Shown here piece by piece: positions 24,081-32,084 of a stretch of 64,000 nucleotides of DNA (position 1 is the stretch's first letter; the number at the start of each line of letters is the position of its first letter). The notes under the pieces are model-generated. The model was not told the DNA's origin. It worked only from the letters and a program-made list of their open reading frames with translations, and made no database searches. Source of the stretch: TMED26 sp002694075 (GTDB lineage: Bacteria > Pseudomonadota > Alphaproteobacteria > Thalassobaculales > Thalassobaculaceae); assembly GCA_036160575.1 (NCBI GenBank), contig JAYYDT010000066.1, forward strand, positions 4,420-68,419, given 5' to 3'. Made by a program: the position numbers and the translations under genes.

Positions 24081-25037
24081 ATGAAAAAACCTTTAATCCT
24101 GCTTCTCAAGATCGCGGTCAGCGGCGGTCTGATCGCTTTTTTGGTGACCCAGATGGATCTCGCCGCGGTACGCGGCGCGCTCGCCGCCGTCACACCGTTT
24201 TCGGTGATCGCCTGCATCGGCCTGTTGTTCGCGCAGATGTTCCTGCTCACCTTACGCTGGACAATCCTGATGCGCGCCGCCGGTGCCGATATAGGTTATT
24301 GGGCGGCGCTCCGCATCCTTTTCGCGGCGATGTTCTTCACCCAAGCCCTGCCCAGCAGTATCGGCGGCGACGCGGTACGCATTTACATGGTTCATCGCCG
24401 CGGCCTGCCGTTGGGCCAGGCGTCATCCACCGTGCTTTTGGACCGCGCCGCCGGGCTGACCTCGCTGATTGTGATGATGGCGCTGTTCGGCCATATCGTG
24501 TTCGCGCGCCTGCCGGGCGACAGCGGGCCGTGGTTTCAGCTGTTGCCGGTCGCCGCGCTGCTGGCGATTGGGGCGGGATTTTGGCTGTTACCGCGCATCG
24601 CGCGGCTGTTGGCAGTCTACCGCTGGGGCGCCCGCCTGGCCAACCCGCTGAGCCTGACCGCCGCGTTGTCCCGCGATATAAGATTGGCGGTGCCGGTGTT
24701 CGCCATCAGCTTCAGCGTCCACGCCTCGACCGCTCTGGCGGTCTGGATACTCGCCGGCGACCTGGCGCCGGGGATAACCTACTTCACCGTGCTGGCCTTT
24801 TTGCCGCCGGCGATCTTGCTCATGGTCTTGCCGATCACCATCGCCGGCTGGGGCGTGCGTGAAGGCGTGCTGGTGACCCTTTTCACGCTGACCGGATACG
24901 GCGGCGCCGAGGGTCTGATCGTGTCCTTGCTGTGGGGGGTGACAACGCTGCTGGCGGTGGTGCCGGCGGGATTGGTGTGGTTGGTCACCCGCGACCAAGG
25001 CGAAGGCTTGCCCCCGACCACCTCCAACCCGGCTTAG
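24081..25037 (+). CDS. lysylphosphatidylglycerol synthase transmembrane (YbhN/UPF0104) family protein
   Basis: 318 residues with about eight hydrophobic segments. It carries the family signature LRWTILMRAAG, then FFTQALPSSIGGDAVRIYMVHRR with ASSTVLLDRAAGL (about 88-127). These inner-membrane proteins correspond to the flippase-like part of MprF and are often linked to lipid or hopanoid handling; many have no assigned substrate. The gene follows moaA by 63 bp without obvious functional linkage. No catalytic C-terminal domain is present. Confidence 0.85.
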   Translation: MKKPLILLLKIAVSGGLIAFLVTQMDLAAVRGALAAVTPFSVIACIGLLFAQMFLLTLRWTILMRAAGADIGYWAALRILFAAMFFTQALPSSIGGDAVRIYMVHRRGLPLGQASSTVLLDRAAGLTSLIVMMALFGHIVFARLPGDSGPWFQLLPVAALLAIGAGFWLLPRIARLLAVYRWGARLANPLSLTAALSRDIRLAVPVFAISFSVHASTALAVWILAGDLAPGITYFTVLAFLPPAILLMVLPITIAGWGVREGVLVTLFTLTGYGGAEGLIVSLLWGVTTLLAVVPAGLVWLVTRDQGEGLPPTTSNPA

Positions 25038-25148
25038 GGCCGCGCCGGCCCCTCGATAAACGATTTTTATTAGACGCGGCGGCGACCGGCGGGTAAGCCT
25101 GGGCCGTTCCCGCCCGCCCCGGGCAGCCCAAAACGGATCGCGCGCCCC

Positions 25149-25910
25149 ATGACACGGATCGCTTTCATCGCCGCCGACAGTGCCGAAGCGCAAAGCGCGC
25201 TGAGCGAGCTTAAGCGGCGCTATAGCGCGGTCGACCCGCAGGAAGCCGATGTCATCGTCGCCCTTGGCGGGGACGGCCAAATGCTGCAAACCTTGCGCGA
25301 CAACATCCACCGCGACGTGCGCCTCTTTGGCATGAACCGCGGCACCGTCGGCTTTTTGATGAACGCCTACGCGGTCGAGGATTTGCCGGCCCGTGTGGCC
25401 GCCGCCGACGAGGTGGTGATCCACCCTTTGCGCATGCGCGCCACCGACATCGAAGGCCAGGTAACCGAGGCGCTGGCCATTAACGAAGTCTCGTTGTTGC
25501 GCCAAACCGCCCAGGCGGCGAAAATCCGGATCATCATTGACGACCGGGTGCGCATGGAGGAACTCATCGCCGATGGCGCCCTGGTCGCCACCGCCGCCGG
25601 CAGCACCGCCTATAACCTGTCGGTGCATGGCCCGATCATCCCGCTCGGCGCCGATATCCTGGCGCTGACCCCGATCAGCCCGTTTCGCCCGCGGCGCTGG
25701 CGCGGCGCCCTGCTGCCCGCCGGAGCGAAAATCGGCTTCGAGATTTTGGCCCCCGACAAACGCCCGGTCAGCGCCGTCGCCGATAGCGCCGAAGTACGCC
25801 ATGTGGTGCGCGTCGACATCCACCAAGACGATGCGATTTCACTTCGCCTGCTGCACGATCCGGATCACAATCTGGAAGAACGCATTTTAATGGAGCAATT
25901 CACGCCCTGA
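25149..25910 (+). CDS. nadK: NAD kinase
   Basis: 253 residues, the short cytosolic form. It has the ATP-site GGDG at 40-43 (ALGGDGQML), GMNRGTVGFLMN near residues 60-70, and the substrate region ALAINEVSLLR and DGALVATAAGSTAYNLS. It phosphorylates NAD+ to NADP+, supplying the NADPH pool used by many enzymes in this window. A spacer of 111 bp separates it from the previous gene. Confidence 0.95.
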   Translation: MTRIAFIAADSAEAQSALSELKRRYSAVDPQEADVIVALGGDGQMLQTLRDNIHRDVRLFGMNRGTVGFLMNAYAVEDLPARVAAADEVVIHPLRMRATDIEGQVTEALAINEVSLLRQTAQAAKIRIIIDDRVRMEELIADGALVATAAGSTAYNLSVHGPIIPLGADILALTPISPFRPRRWRGALLPAGAKIGFEILAPDKRPVSAVADSAEVRHVVRVDIHQDDAISLRLLHDPDHNLEERILMEQFTP

Positions 25911-25957
25911 CCCGCCTCCCCCGCGGCGATGGCGGATTGAGCCGGGAGACAGCCCCG

Positions 25958-26719
25958 ATGTCCTTTCGCGCCCTTTTGAGCCGGTCGCCGGTGCCCCTGG
26001 GCACCATGATCGGCGAGTTCGACACCCCCGGGATCGGCCATATCGCCAAAGCCGCCGGCCTGGATTATGTGTTTCTCGACCTTGAACACTCGGGCTTTGG
26101 GCTCGGCGATTTGAAACGCTTGTTGGTCTATTTCCAGGCCGCCGGCCTGCCGGTGATGGTGCGCCCGCCGTCAAAATCCGGCCATCATATCTCGCGCGCC
26201 CTCGACGCCGGCGCCGAGGCGCTGTTGATGCCGATGGTGGCGAGCGCCGAGGAAGCCGCCGATCTGGTGCGGATGATGCGTTATCCGCCGGCCGGCCGGC
26301 GCGGCGTCGCCCTTGGCATGGCCCATGATCGCTACACCGGCGGCGACCCGGCGGCGAAACTGGCCGCCGCCAACCGCGACAACGTCCTGATCGCCTTGAT
26401 TGAGACGATCAGCGGCCTGGAGGCGGTCGAGGCGATCGCCGCCACCGACGGTGTCGACGCGCTGTGGATTGGCCATTTCGACCTGTCGACCAGCATGGGC
26501 ATCCCCGGCGCCTTCGACGACCCGCGCTTCATCGCCGCCATCGACCGGATCACCGCCGCCGCCAAGGCCGCCGACGTCCCGCTCGGCCAATTGGTGGGAC
26601 GGCCCGAGGACGGCCGCAAATTCATCGCCGATGGCTTCCAGTTGATTTGCTACGGCGTCGACAGCAACCTCTTGCGTGACAGTCTCGCCGCCGGGGTGGC
26701 GGCGATCCGCGGCGCCTAA
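25958..26719 (+). CDS. HpcH/HpaI aldolase family protein
   Basis: 253 residues from the ATG at 25958; a TTG at 25937 would add seven residues and has no better ribosome-binding site. Typical segments are GLDYVFLDLEHSGFGLGD, MVRPP near residue 69, GAEALLMPMVASAEEA, and LIALIETISGLEAVEAI with the metal-binding Glu. Family members cleave or form 4-hydroxy-2-oxo acids with pyruvate or similar units. It leads a four-gene plus-strand run and lies 18 bp before the dehydrogenase. Confidence 0.9.
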   Translation: MSFRALLSRSPVPLGTMIGEFDTPGIGHIAKAAGLDYVFLDLEHSGFGLGDLKRLLVYFQAAGLPVMVRPPSKSGHHISRALDAGAEALLMPMVASAEEAADLVRMMRYPPAGRRGVALGMAHDRYTGGDPAAKLAAANRDNVLIALIETISGLEAVEAIAATDGVDALWIGHFDLSTSMGIPGAFDDPRFIAAIDRITAAAKAADVPLGQLVGRPEDGRKFIADGFQLICYGVDSNLLRDSLAAGVAAIRGA

Positions 26720-26737
26720 CGTGAAGGACCGAGACCG

Positions 26738-27766
26738 ATGACCAGCCCCTTTCGTATTGGCGTCAGCCCGCTGCTTGATCCGGCCCGCGGCAAGCTGCAG
26801 TTCCCCAGCTATGATCTCGCCGACCTCGCCGCCGACCCGGCCTTCGAAATCGCCTATTACGATGTCGCGACACCCTTGGCGGCGGACGCCCTTGGCGGCT
26901 TCGACGCCTTGGTGCTGCTTGGCGAACGGATGGCGGCGAGCAGCTTTCCCGGCGACGGGCGGCTGAAACTGATCGCGCGCATGGGCGTTGGCTATGACAC
27001 CGTCGATGTGCCTGGCTGCACCGAACATGGCGTGGCCTTGACCATCACCCCGCCGGCGGTGGCCCGGCCGATGGCGGTGGCGACCTTGAACTTTCTGCTC
27101 AGCCTGGCCAACAACATGATGGTCAAGGACCGGATCACCCGCGAGGGGCCGGCGGGCTGGGCCAAGCGCACCGACCACCATGGCCTCGGCCTGATCGGGC
27201 GGGTGTTCGCGATGGTCGGCCTCGGCAATATCGGGCGCGAGACCTTACGCCTGATTAAGCCCTTGGACATGGAGGTCATCGTCCATGACCCGGCCCTGAG
27301 CGCGGCCGACGCCGCCGAACTTGGCGTGCGTCTCTGCGATCTAGATACGATTTTTCGAGAGGGCGATTTCGTCAGCTTGCACTGCCCGTTGACGGATGGC
27401 ACACGCCACCTGTTCAACGCCGCTCGGCTAGCCCAAATGAAACCGACCGCCTATCTCATCAACACCGCGCGCGGACCGGTGGTCGACCAAGCCGCCCTTT
27501 ACGACGCCCTGGTCGCCGGCACCATCGCCGGCGCCGGCTTGGATGTCTTGGACCCCGAACCGTCGGCCGCCGACGAGGCCATCGCCGGCCTCGACAATGT
27601 CATCCTCGCGCCGCACGCGCTGGGCTGGACCGATCACATGTTCGCCGAAATGGCGCGCCTCAACATGGCCGCCATTCGCGCCGTCGCCGGCGGTCAAAAC
27701 CCCGACTATGTGGTCAATCGCGAGGTCCTCGACGACCCCGCCTTCCGCGCCAAGTTGGCCGGATGA
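26738..27766 (+). CDS. D-2-hydroxyacid dehydrogenase (NAD(P)-dependent)
   Basis: 342 residues with the D-isomer-specific fold. The nucleotide loop is GLGNIG at 161-166. The catalytic set appears as Arg in NTARGP (near 246), Glu in LDPEPS (near 275) and His in LAPHALGW (near 293). It would interconvert a 2-oxo acid and a D-2-hydroxy acid, which fits a product of the neighbouring HpcH-type aldolase. Its stop codon overlaps the start of the next gene by 4 bp. Confidence 0.92.
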   Translation: MTSPFRIGVSPLLDPARGKLQFPSYDLADLAADPAFEIAYYDVATPLAADALGGFDALVLLGERMAASSFPGDGRLKLIARMGVGYDTVDVPGCTEHGVALTITPPAVARPMAVATLNFLLSLANNMMVKDRITREGPAGWAKRTDHHGLGLIGRVFAMVGLGNIGRETLRLIKPLDMEVIVHDPALSAADAAELGVRLCDLDTIFREGDFVSLHCPLTDGTRHLFNAARLAQMKPTAYLINTARGPVVDQAALYDALVAGTIAGAGLDVLDPEPSAADEAIAGLDNVILAPHALGWTDHMFAEMARLNMAAIRAVAGGQNPDYVVNREVLDDPAFRAKLAG

Positions 27767-28818
27767 TGGCGACGCCGCGCCATGTGCTGGTGATCGGCGC
27801 CTCGGGCGTCATCGGCGGCGCCCATATCGGCAATCTGGCTGGCCGCCCCGGGGTCACCGCCCTGGCCCTGTCGCGGCGACCGGAACCGGCACCGGCCGAG
27901 AACATACGCTCACTGGCGCTTGACCTGATGGCGCCGGCGAAGGTCGACACCGCGGCCCTTGCGCCGGTCACCGAAATGGTTTTCGCCGGCTTCATCGAAA
28001 CCGGCGACATGGCCAGCCAACGCGAGCCCAATCGGGCGCTGTTCGACGCCGCCCTCGATCTGGTCCGACGGTATTGCCCGCAACTGGCCCAGGTCACTTT
28101 GCTGCAGGGCATGAAGGCCTATGGCAGCCATTTGGGGCCGTTTAAAACCCCCGCCAAGGAAAGCGATCCACGCTTGCCCGGCGGCCATTATTACGACGAC
28201 CAGGCCGACGCCCTGGCCGACGCCGCGGCCGCCCATGGGTGGCGCTGGAGCGTGCTGCGGCCGCATGTGGTGATCGGCGCCGGCCGGCGGTCGCCGCAAA
28301 ACCTGCTGGCCGTTCTTGGCGTCCTGGCCAGCGTTTTGAAAGCCCGCGGCGAACCGCTTTATTTCCCCGGCCCGGCGGCCGCCTGGGCGCCGATTTACCA
28401 AGCCACCGACGCCGATTTGCTGTCGCGGGCGATTGATTGGGCGGCGGCGACACCCAGCGCCGATGGCGAGATTTTCAACATCACCAATGGCGATTTTTTC
28501 CGCTGGCAAAATCTCTGGCCGCGCCTGGCCGAGGTGTTTGAGATGCCGGTCGACGGCCCGCGCGACGTGAAATTGGTTGAGGTCATGGCCGACGCCGAGA
28601 CCGACTGGCGACAATTGACCGCGGCCCATGGCCTGGTGCCCAATCGACTGGCCGAGATGGTCTCTTGGCCGTTCGCCGATTATGTCTTCAACACCACCTG
28701 GGACGTCATGGCCGACACCCTGAAATGCCGGCGCCATGGCTTCCTGGACTTCGTCGACAGCGAAGGCATGCTGCGCGACCGCTTGACCGCCCTGCGGCAG
28801 GCTAAAATACTGCCCTGA
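27763..28818 (+). CDS. PRISE-like (progesterone 5-beta-reductase/iridoid synthase type) extended SDR
   Basis: 351 residues. A Rossmann opening VIGASGVIGG sits at 10-19. The family's catalytic pair lies outside the usual SDR order: Lys118 (GMKAYG) and Tyr143 or 144 (GHYYDDQADAL), with GPFKTPAKESDPR between them. PRISE enzymes reduce enones with NADPH; bacterial members are mostly uncharacterised. An alternative start is the second Met at 27766. Translational coupling to a D-hydroxyacid dehydrogenase suggests a shared pathway. Confidence 0.85.
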   Translation: MMATPRHVLVIGASGVIGGAHIGNLAGRPGVTALALSRRPEPAPAENIRSLALDLMAPAKVDTAALAPVTEMVFAGFIETGDMASQREPNRALFDAALDLVRRYCPQLAQVTLLQGMKAYGSHLGPFKTPAKESDPRLPGGHYYDDQADALADAAAAHGWRWSVLRPHVVIGAGRRSPQNLLAVLGVLASVLKARGEPLYFPGPAAAWAPIYQATDADLLSRAIDWAAATPSADGEIFNITNGDFFRWQNLWPRLAEVFEMPVDGPRDVKLVEVMADAETDWRQLTAAHGLVPNRLAEMVSWPFADYVFNTTWDVMADTLKCRRHGFLDFVDSEGMLRDRLTALRQAKILP

Positions 28819-28852
28819 CTGCGCCTGTCTGATCTTCATAGAGAGCCCGCCC

Positions 28853-29467
28853 ATGACCGCCCCCACCCTTGGCGCGACGGTGATCGTCGCCAACCATTAC
28901 CAGAACGAAAACTGCCATCCCGACGGCAAGATCAAGGTCGGCATCGGCGCCGACAGCGCCTGGCGCTGGGAGCGACTGGAAAACGCCAAGCGGTTGTTCG
29001 CCGGGGCGCGCGGCGCGGCGGTGCCGATCGTCCATGTGCGCCTCGCCGTGCCGGCCGATTTCAAAGGTGTCGTCGCCAATACCGACTTGATCCGCGAATG
29101 GCTGAAGCTGGGCGCCTGGCGCGAGGGCACCTGGGGGGTTGAGTTCATCGACGGCCTGGCGCCGACGGCGGACGAATATGTCGTCACCCATACCCGCAAC
29201 AGCGGCTTCCATAATTCAACCCTGGAGGAAGTTCTGTTCTCTCTCGGCGCCCGCCATTTGATCTGCTGCGGCGTCTCGACCGCCTATACCGTCGAGGCGA
29301 CGGTGCGCCACGCCACCGACATCGGCTATACCGTGACCGTCGCCGCCGACGCCTGTTCCACCGCCACTCAGGAGCAGCACAACAACGCCCTGAAAGCGAT
29401 GGCGCCGCTGGCGGCGATCCAAGACGTCGACCACATTATCAAGGGCTTCGCCGCCGCCCGTCCCTAA
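28853..29467 (+). CDS. isochorismatase-fold protein lacking the catalytic triad
   Basis: 204 residues. The order of motifs follows cysteine hydrolases of the isochorismatase family, but the usual Asp of the first strand is Asn14 (VIVANHYQNEN), the Lys is His113 (VTHTRNSGF) and the nucleophile Cys is Thr146 (GVSTAYTVEAT). Cys138 and Cys139 lie just before that turn. The fold looks intact and the frame is unbroken, so it may be a binding or regulatory protein, or use other residues. It ends the aldolase-dehydrogenase-reductase run, 35 bp after the PRISE gene. Confidence 0.8.
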   Translation: MTAPTLGATVIVANHYQNENCHPDGKIKVGIGADSAWRWERLENAKRLFAGARGAAVPIVHVRLAVPADFKGVVANTDLIREWLKLGAWREGTWGVEFIDGLAPTADEYVVTHTRNSGFHNSTLEEVLFSLGARHLICCGVSTAYTVEATVRHATDIGYTVTVAADACSTATQEQHNNALKAMAPLAAIQDVDHIIKGFAAARP

Positions 29468-29521
29468 GACTGGTCGGCCTGGGGCATCCACGCGCCGGTC
29501 ATATCCGGGTAGTGAAAATAT

Positions 29522-29550
29522 TTTAAAACATGTAGATGGGATTTATTATA
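29522..29550 (+). promoter_or_regulatory. possible sigma-70-like promoter for the RTX gene
   Basis: An AT-rich patch in the 136-bp spacer before the RTX gene contains TTTAAA at 29522-29527 and ATTATA at 29545-29550, separated by 17 bp. The -10 element ends 53 bp before the ATG. The -35 match is weak, so the call is tentative. Confidence 0.3.
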
Positions 29551-29603
29551 CGCGCTAAGATTGTTCCGATAGGCTCTTTTAATGGCGGCCAATTGGAACT
29601 TCG

Positions 29604-30959
29604 ATGGTGTATCTCTCGGGCGCCGCCGGCGACGACACGCTGACCGGCACGGATGGCGCGGATTCGATCCCCGGCAATGGCGGCGACGACCTTTTGTTCG
29701 GCTTGGCCGGCGATGATCGGCTATGGGGCGGCGCCGGCAATGACACCCTGTCCGGCGGCGCGGGCGGCGATCGCCTGTTCGCCAATCAGGGCGACAACCG
29801 CTTGTTCGGCGGCGACGGCGACGACCATTTGGCCGCCGGCGTCGGCGATGACCTGCTCGATGGCGGGGCCGGGGTCGACCAGGCCATCTACTATTTTCAC
29901 ACCGTCGACGTGACCGTCGATCTGGGCGCCGGGTTGGCGCGCTATGTGATCGATGGCCAGACCGTCAATGACACGCTGGTCGCCGTGGAATTGGTCGTCG
30001 ACGGCCAGGGTGACGATCTGCTGCGCGGCGGCGCCGGCGATGACCAATTTTTGCTCGCCGGCGGCGGCCAGGACACGGTCTCCGGCGGCGCCGGCAATGA
30101 CACCGTGTGGAGCGGCGTCAGCCCCGAAACCCTGCATGGTGGGGCGGGCGCCGGCGATTACCTGAGCTTTCAGAATTCGACCGCCGCCGTCACCGTCGAC
30201 CTCGGCCAGCAGACTGTCGGCGGCGCCGGCAGCTACGCCGTCGGCGACAGCATTGCCGGCTTCGAGGGGGCCGGCGGCAGCGAGACCGGCGACGATCTCT
30301 TGCGCGGCGGCGCCGGCGCCAATTCCCTGCGCGGTGAGGGCGGCGATGACACGCTATCCGGCGGCGCCGGCGATGACAACCTGCGCGGCCTCGCCAACGA
30401 GGATTGGCTCGGTGGCGGCGCCGGCCGCGACCTGGTCTATGGCAACCAGGGCCATGACACACTGTATGGCGACGACAACGACGACACCCTCTACGGCGGC
30501 CAGCATTTCGACACCGTCGATGGCGGCGGCGGCGCCGACATCGCCTATGGCAATAAACAAACCGACACGGTGCGCGGCGGGGCCGGCGACGATGTCGTCT
30601 ATGGCGGCCAGGACAACGACCAGGTCTTCGGCGGCGACGGCGCCGACAGCTTGTTCGGCAACCGCGGCGACGATGTTTTAAGCGGCGGCGCCGGCGGCGA
30701 TGTTTTTTTCGTGCATGCCCGCGGCGGCGATGACCGCATCGCCGATTTCACCGCCGGCGAGGACCGCATCGCGGTGGGCGGCTTTACCAACCAAACGCCA
30801 GGCCAAACGCCGGGCCTCACCGCCGACCAATGGCTGGCCACCCTGACCGCCCAGGACACCGATGCCGGCCTGCGCCTCACCGACGGCGATAGCTTCGGCC
30901 TGACCCTCGCCGGCCTCACCACGGCCAGCCTGTCGGCCGACTATTTCCTGATTTTGTGA
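29604..30959 (+). CDS. RTX (haemolysin-type calcium-binding repeat) protein
   Basis: 451 residues, very rich in Gly and Asp. Two blocks of GGxGxDxLx nonapeptides (about 14-90 and 130-380) form calcium-binding parallel beta-rolls. Between them are segments of the VTVDLGAG and VTVDLGQQ kind common in secreted RTX proteins. The C-terminal part has GDDRIADFTAGEDRIAVGG and ends in the hydrophobic YFLIL, resembling a type I secretion signal. No N-terminal signal peptide, protease or lipase domain is seen, and no type I exporter genes are nearby. The role is unknown; it is probably extracellular. Confidence 0.87.
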   Translation: MVYLSGAAGDDTLTGTDGADSIPGNGGDDLLFGLAGDDRLWGGAGNDTLSGGAGGDRLFANQGDNRLFGGDGDDHLAAGVGDDLLDGGAGVDQAIYYFHTVDVTVDLGAGLARYVIDGQTVNDTLVAVELVVDGQGDDLLRGGAGDDQFLLAGGGQDTVSGGAGNDTVWSGVSPETLHGGAGAGDYLSFQNSTAAVTVDLGQQTVGGAGSYAVGDSIAGFEGAGGSETGDDLLRGGAGANSLRGEGGDDTLSGGAGDDNLRGLANEDWLGGGAGRDLVYGNQGHDTLYGDDNDDTLYGGQHFDTVDGGGGADIAYGNKQTDTVRGGAGDDVVYGGQDNDQVFGGDGADSLFGNRGDDVLSGGAGGDVFFVHARGGDDRIADFTAGEDRIAVGGFTNQTPGQTPGLTADQWLATLTAQDTDAGLRLTDGDSFGLTLAGLTTASLSADYFLIL

Positions 30960-31024
30960 GGGCGACGGCGGGCCCGCTTCAACCGCCGGGGCCAAAATGG
31001 GGACCGGTCGCGCCAACAAGCGAG

Positions 31025-31510
31025 TTAGGGATAGGGCTCGCCCAATCGAATTGCCATGGCATGTTCCGAAACCCCGAGTTTTTCCGCCATCCCACGCCGA
31101 TCAAACCCTGCCGCGCGCAGATCGGCAACCATGTTGTTTGGCATCAGCAAGGTGACGGCGAAGCGGTTGGCCTGCGTTTCCTGGGCGGGGCCAATGTTGC
31201 GGTTGTGAAAGCGTCCCTCGCCGGTACTTCGATAGGCGCGATTGTCATCAATGCCCTTGTCAATAAGGTCTCTGTGGTAGACGTAGTGACCAATTTCATG
31301 AGCGATGGTGAACCGTTGCCGCGTTGACGGATCATCGGCATGCACGTTGATTTGATAATCGCCAGACGGTAACCGCACCAATTCGCCCGATATGCCATCG
31401 TCAAGCCATGCGTAATGCACGGTTAAGCCAAGGCTGTTGGCCACCCCTTCCACGTCGACCGGCGGTGGCCGTTTGTGCGCGCGATTCACAACGGTCGCGA
31501 AAAAAACCAT
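31025..31510 (-). CDS. ImmA/IrrE-family metallo-endopeptidase
   Basis: 161 residues. The zinc motif is HEIGH at 71-75 with the third ligand Glu111 in the downstream ETQAN motif, as in ImmA and IrrE. The C-terminal AEKLGVSEHAMAIRL is the usual end of this family. ImmA-type proteases cleave an XRE-family repressor, normally encoded next door; no such repressor is visible here. The gene starts 2 bp after the stop of a small membrane protein, so the two are one operon. The locus has a lower GC content than its surroundings. Confidence 0.88.
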   Translation of the reverse strand: MVFFATVVNRAHKRPPPVDVEGVANSLGLTVHYAWLDDGISGELVRLPSGDYQINVHADDPSTRQRFTIAHEIGHYVYHRDLIDKGIDDNRAYRSTGEGRFHNRNIGPAQETQANRFAVTLLMPNNMVADLRAAGFDRRGMAEKLGVSEHAMAIRLGEPYP

Positions 31511-31512
31511 GT

Positions 31513-31863
31513 CTAAACCTCTTTGTTTGGTTCGTCGTCGCGAACACCTCCCTGTGCGGCGGCAAAACCGTTGGTGTCGGCCGTGTCGACCCTATTCGCA
31601 GCCAGTTGCCAATACTCCTCCACTAAGGTGGGAAGCAGGCTCTCGATTTTTAAGATTGCCGCTTGCTCAGCGCGTTCCGCCGCCCCCTCCAGCTCTTTTT
31701 CAGCGGCCTCTTTTGCAATCCTGGCTGCGCGACGTTGGGCGATGTTCCAAAACGGAAATGCGGCGAATCCAATCAGCAACGCCAACACAGCCAAGGCCGC
31801 CGAAAGGAAATCCAACCGCCCGGTTTGCGACGCGATTGTAACAAAATCGCTGGAAACATCCAT
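31513..31863 (-). CDS. small membrane protein with coiled-coil region, unknown function
   Basis: 116 residues. One hydrophobic segment lies at about 18-38, followed by a basic then Ala/Glu-rich helix (about 42-75) likely to form a coiled coil, and a polar tail. I do not recognise a family. It lies 2 bp upstream of the ImmA-type peptidase gene and is probably co-transcribed with it. Either a membrane anchor or sensor for the peptidase, or its substrate, would fit; neither is shown by the sequence. Confidence 0.65.
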   Translation of the reverse strand: MDVSSDFVTIASQTGRLDFLSAALAVLALLIGFAAFPFWNIAQRRAARIAKEAAEKELEGAAERAEQAAILKIESLLPTLVEEYWQLAANRVDTADTNGFAAAQGGVRDDEPNKEV

Positions 31864-32084
31864 TTGCCACCTCGTTAGACAAGAGGCTCACCCTTCATCA
31901 TGCCGCGATCAACATCTCTAAAGAGTAAGCGCGTTTATCTTAGGCGTTCCCACCGAACCTTTGTTTACCGAAATAGACACCTCCGGCCTGACCATAGCCA
32001 ACCACACCCGGCCAACAAGTCGTTCGCCTGTGAAACAGCCTTCGCTCACACAGGCCCCAGGCGCGCCCAATGAGGCGCGCCCCC

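Noticed and set aside
25037..25070. Hairpin GGGCCG-CGC-CGGCCC after the YbhN-type gene as a terminator
   Set aside because: The stem is short and the T-rich stretch is not directly attached, so it is a weak candidate only.
29640..30720. Short repeated GGCGGCGCCGGC-type DNA that might look like a repeat array
   Set aside because: The repeats are in frame, irregular in length and encode RTX nonapeptides; there are no CRISPR-like spacers.
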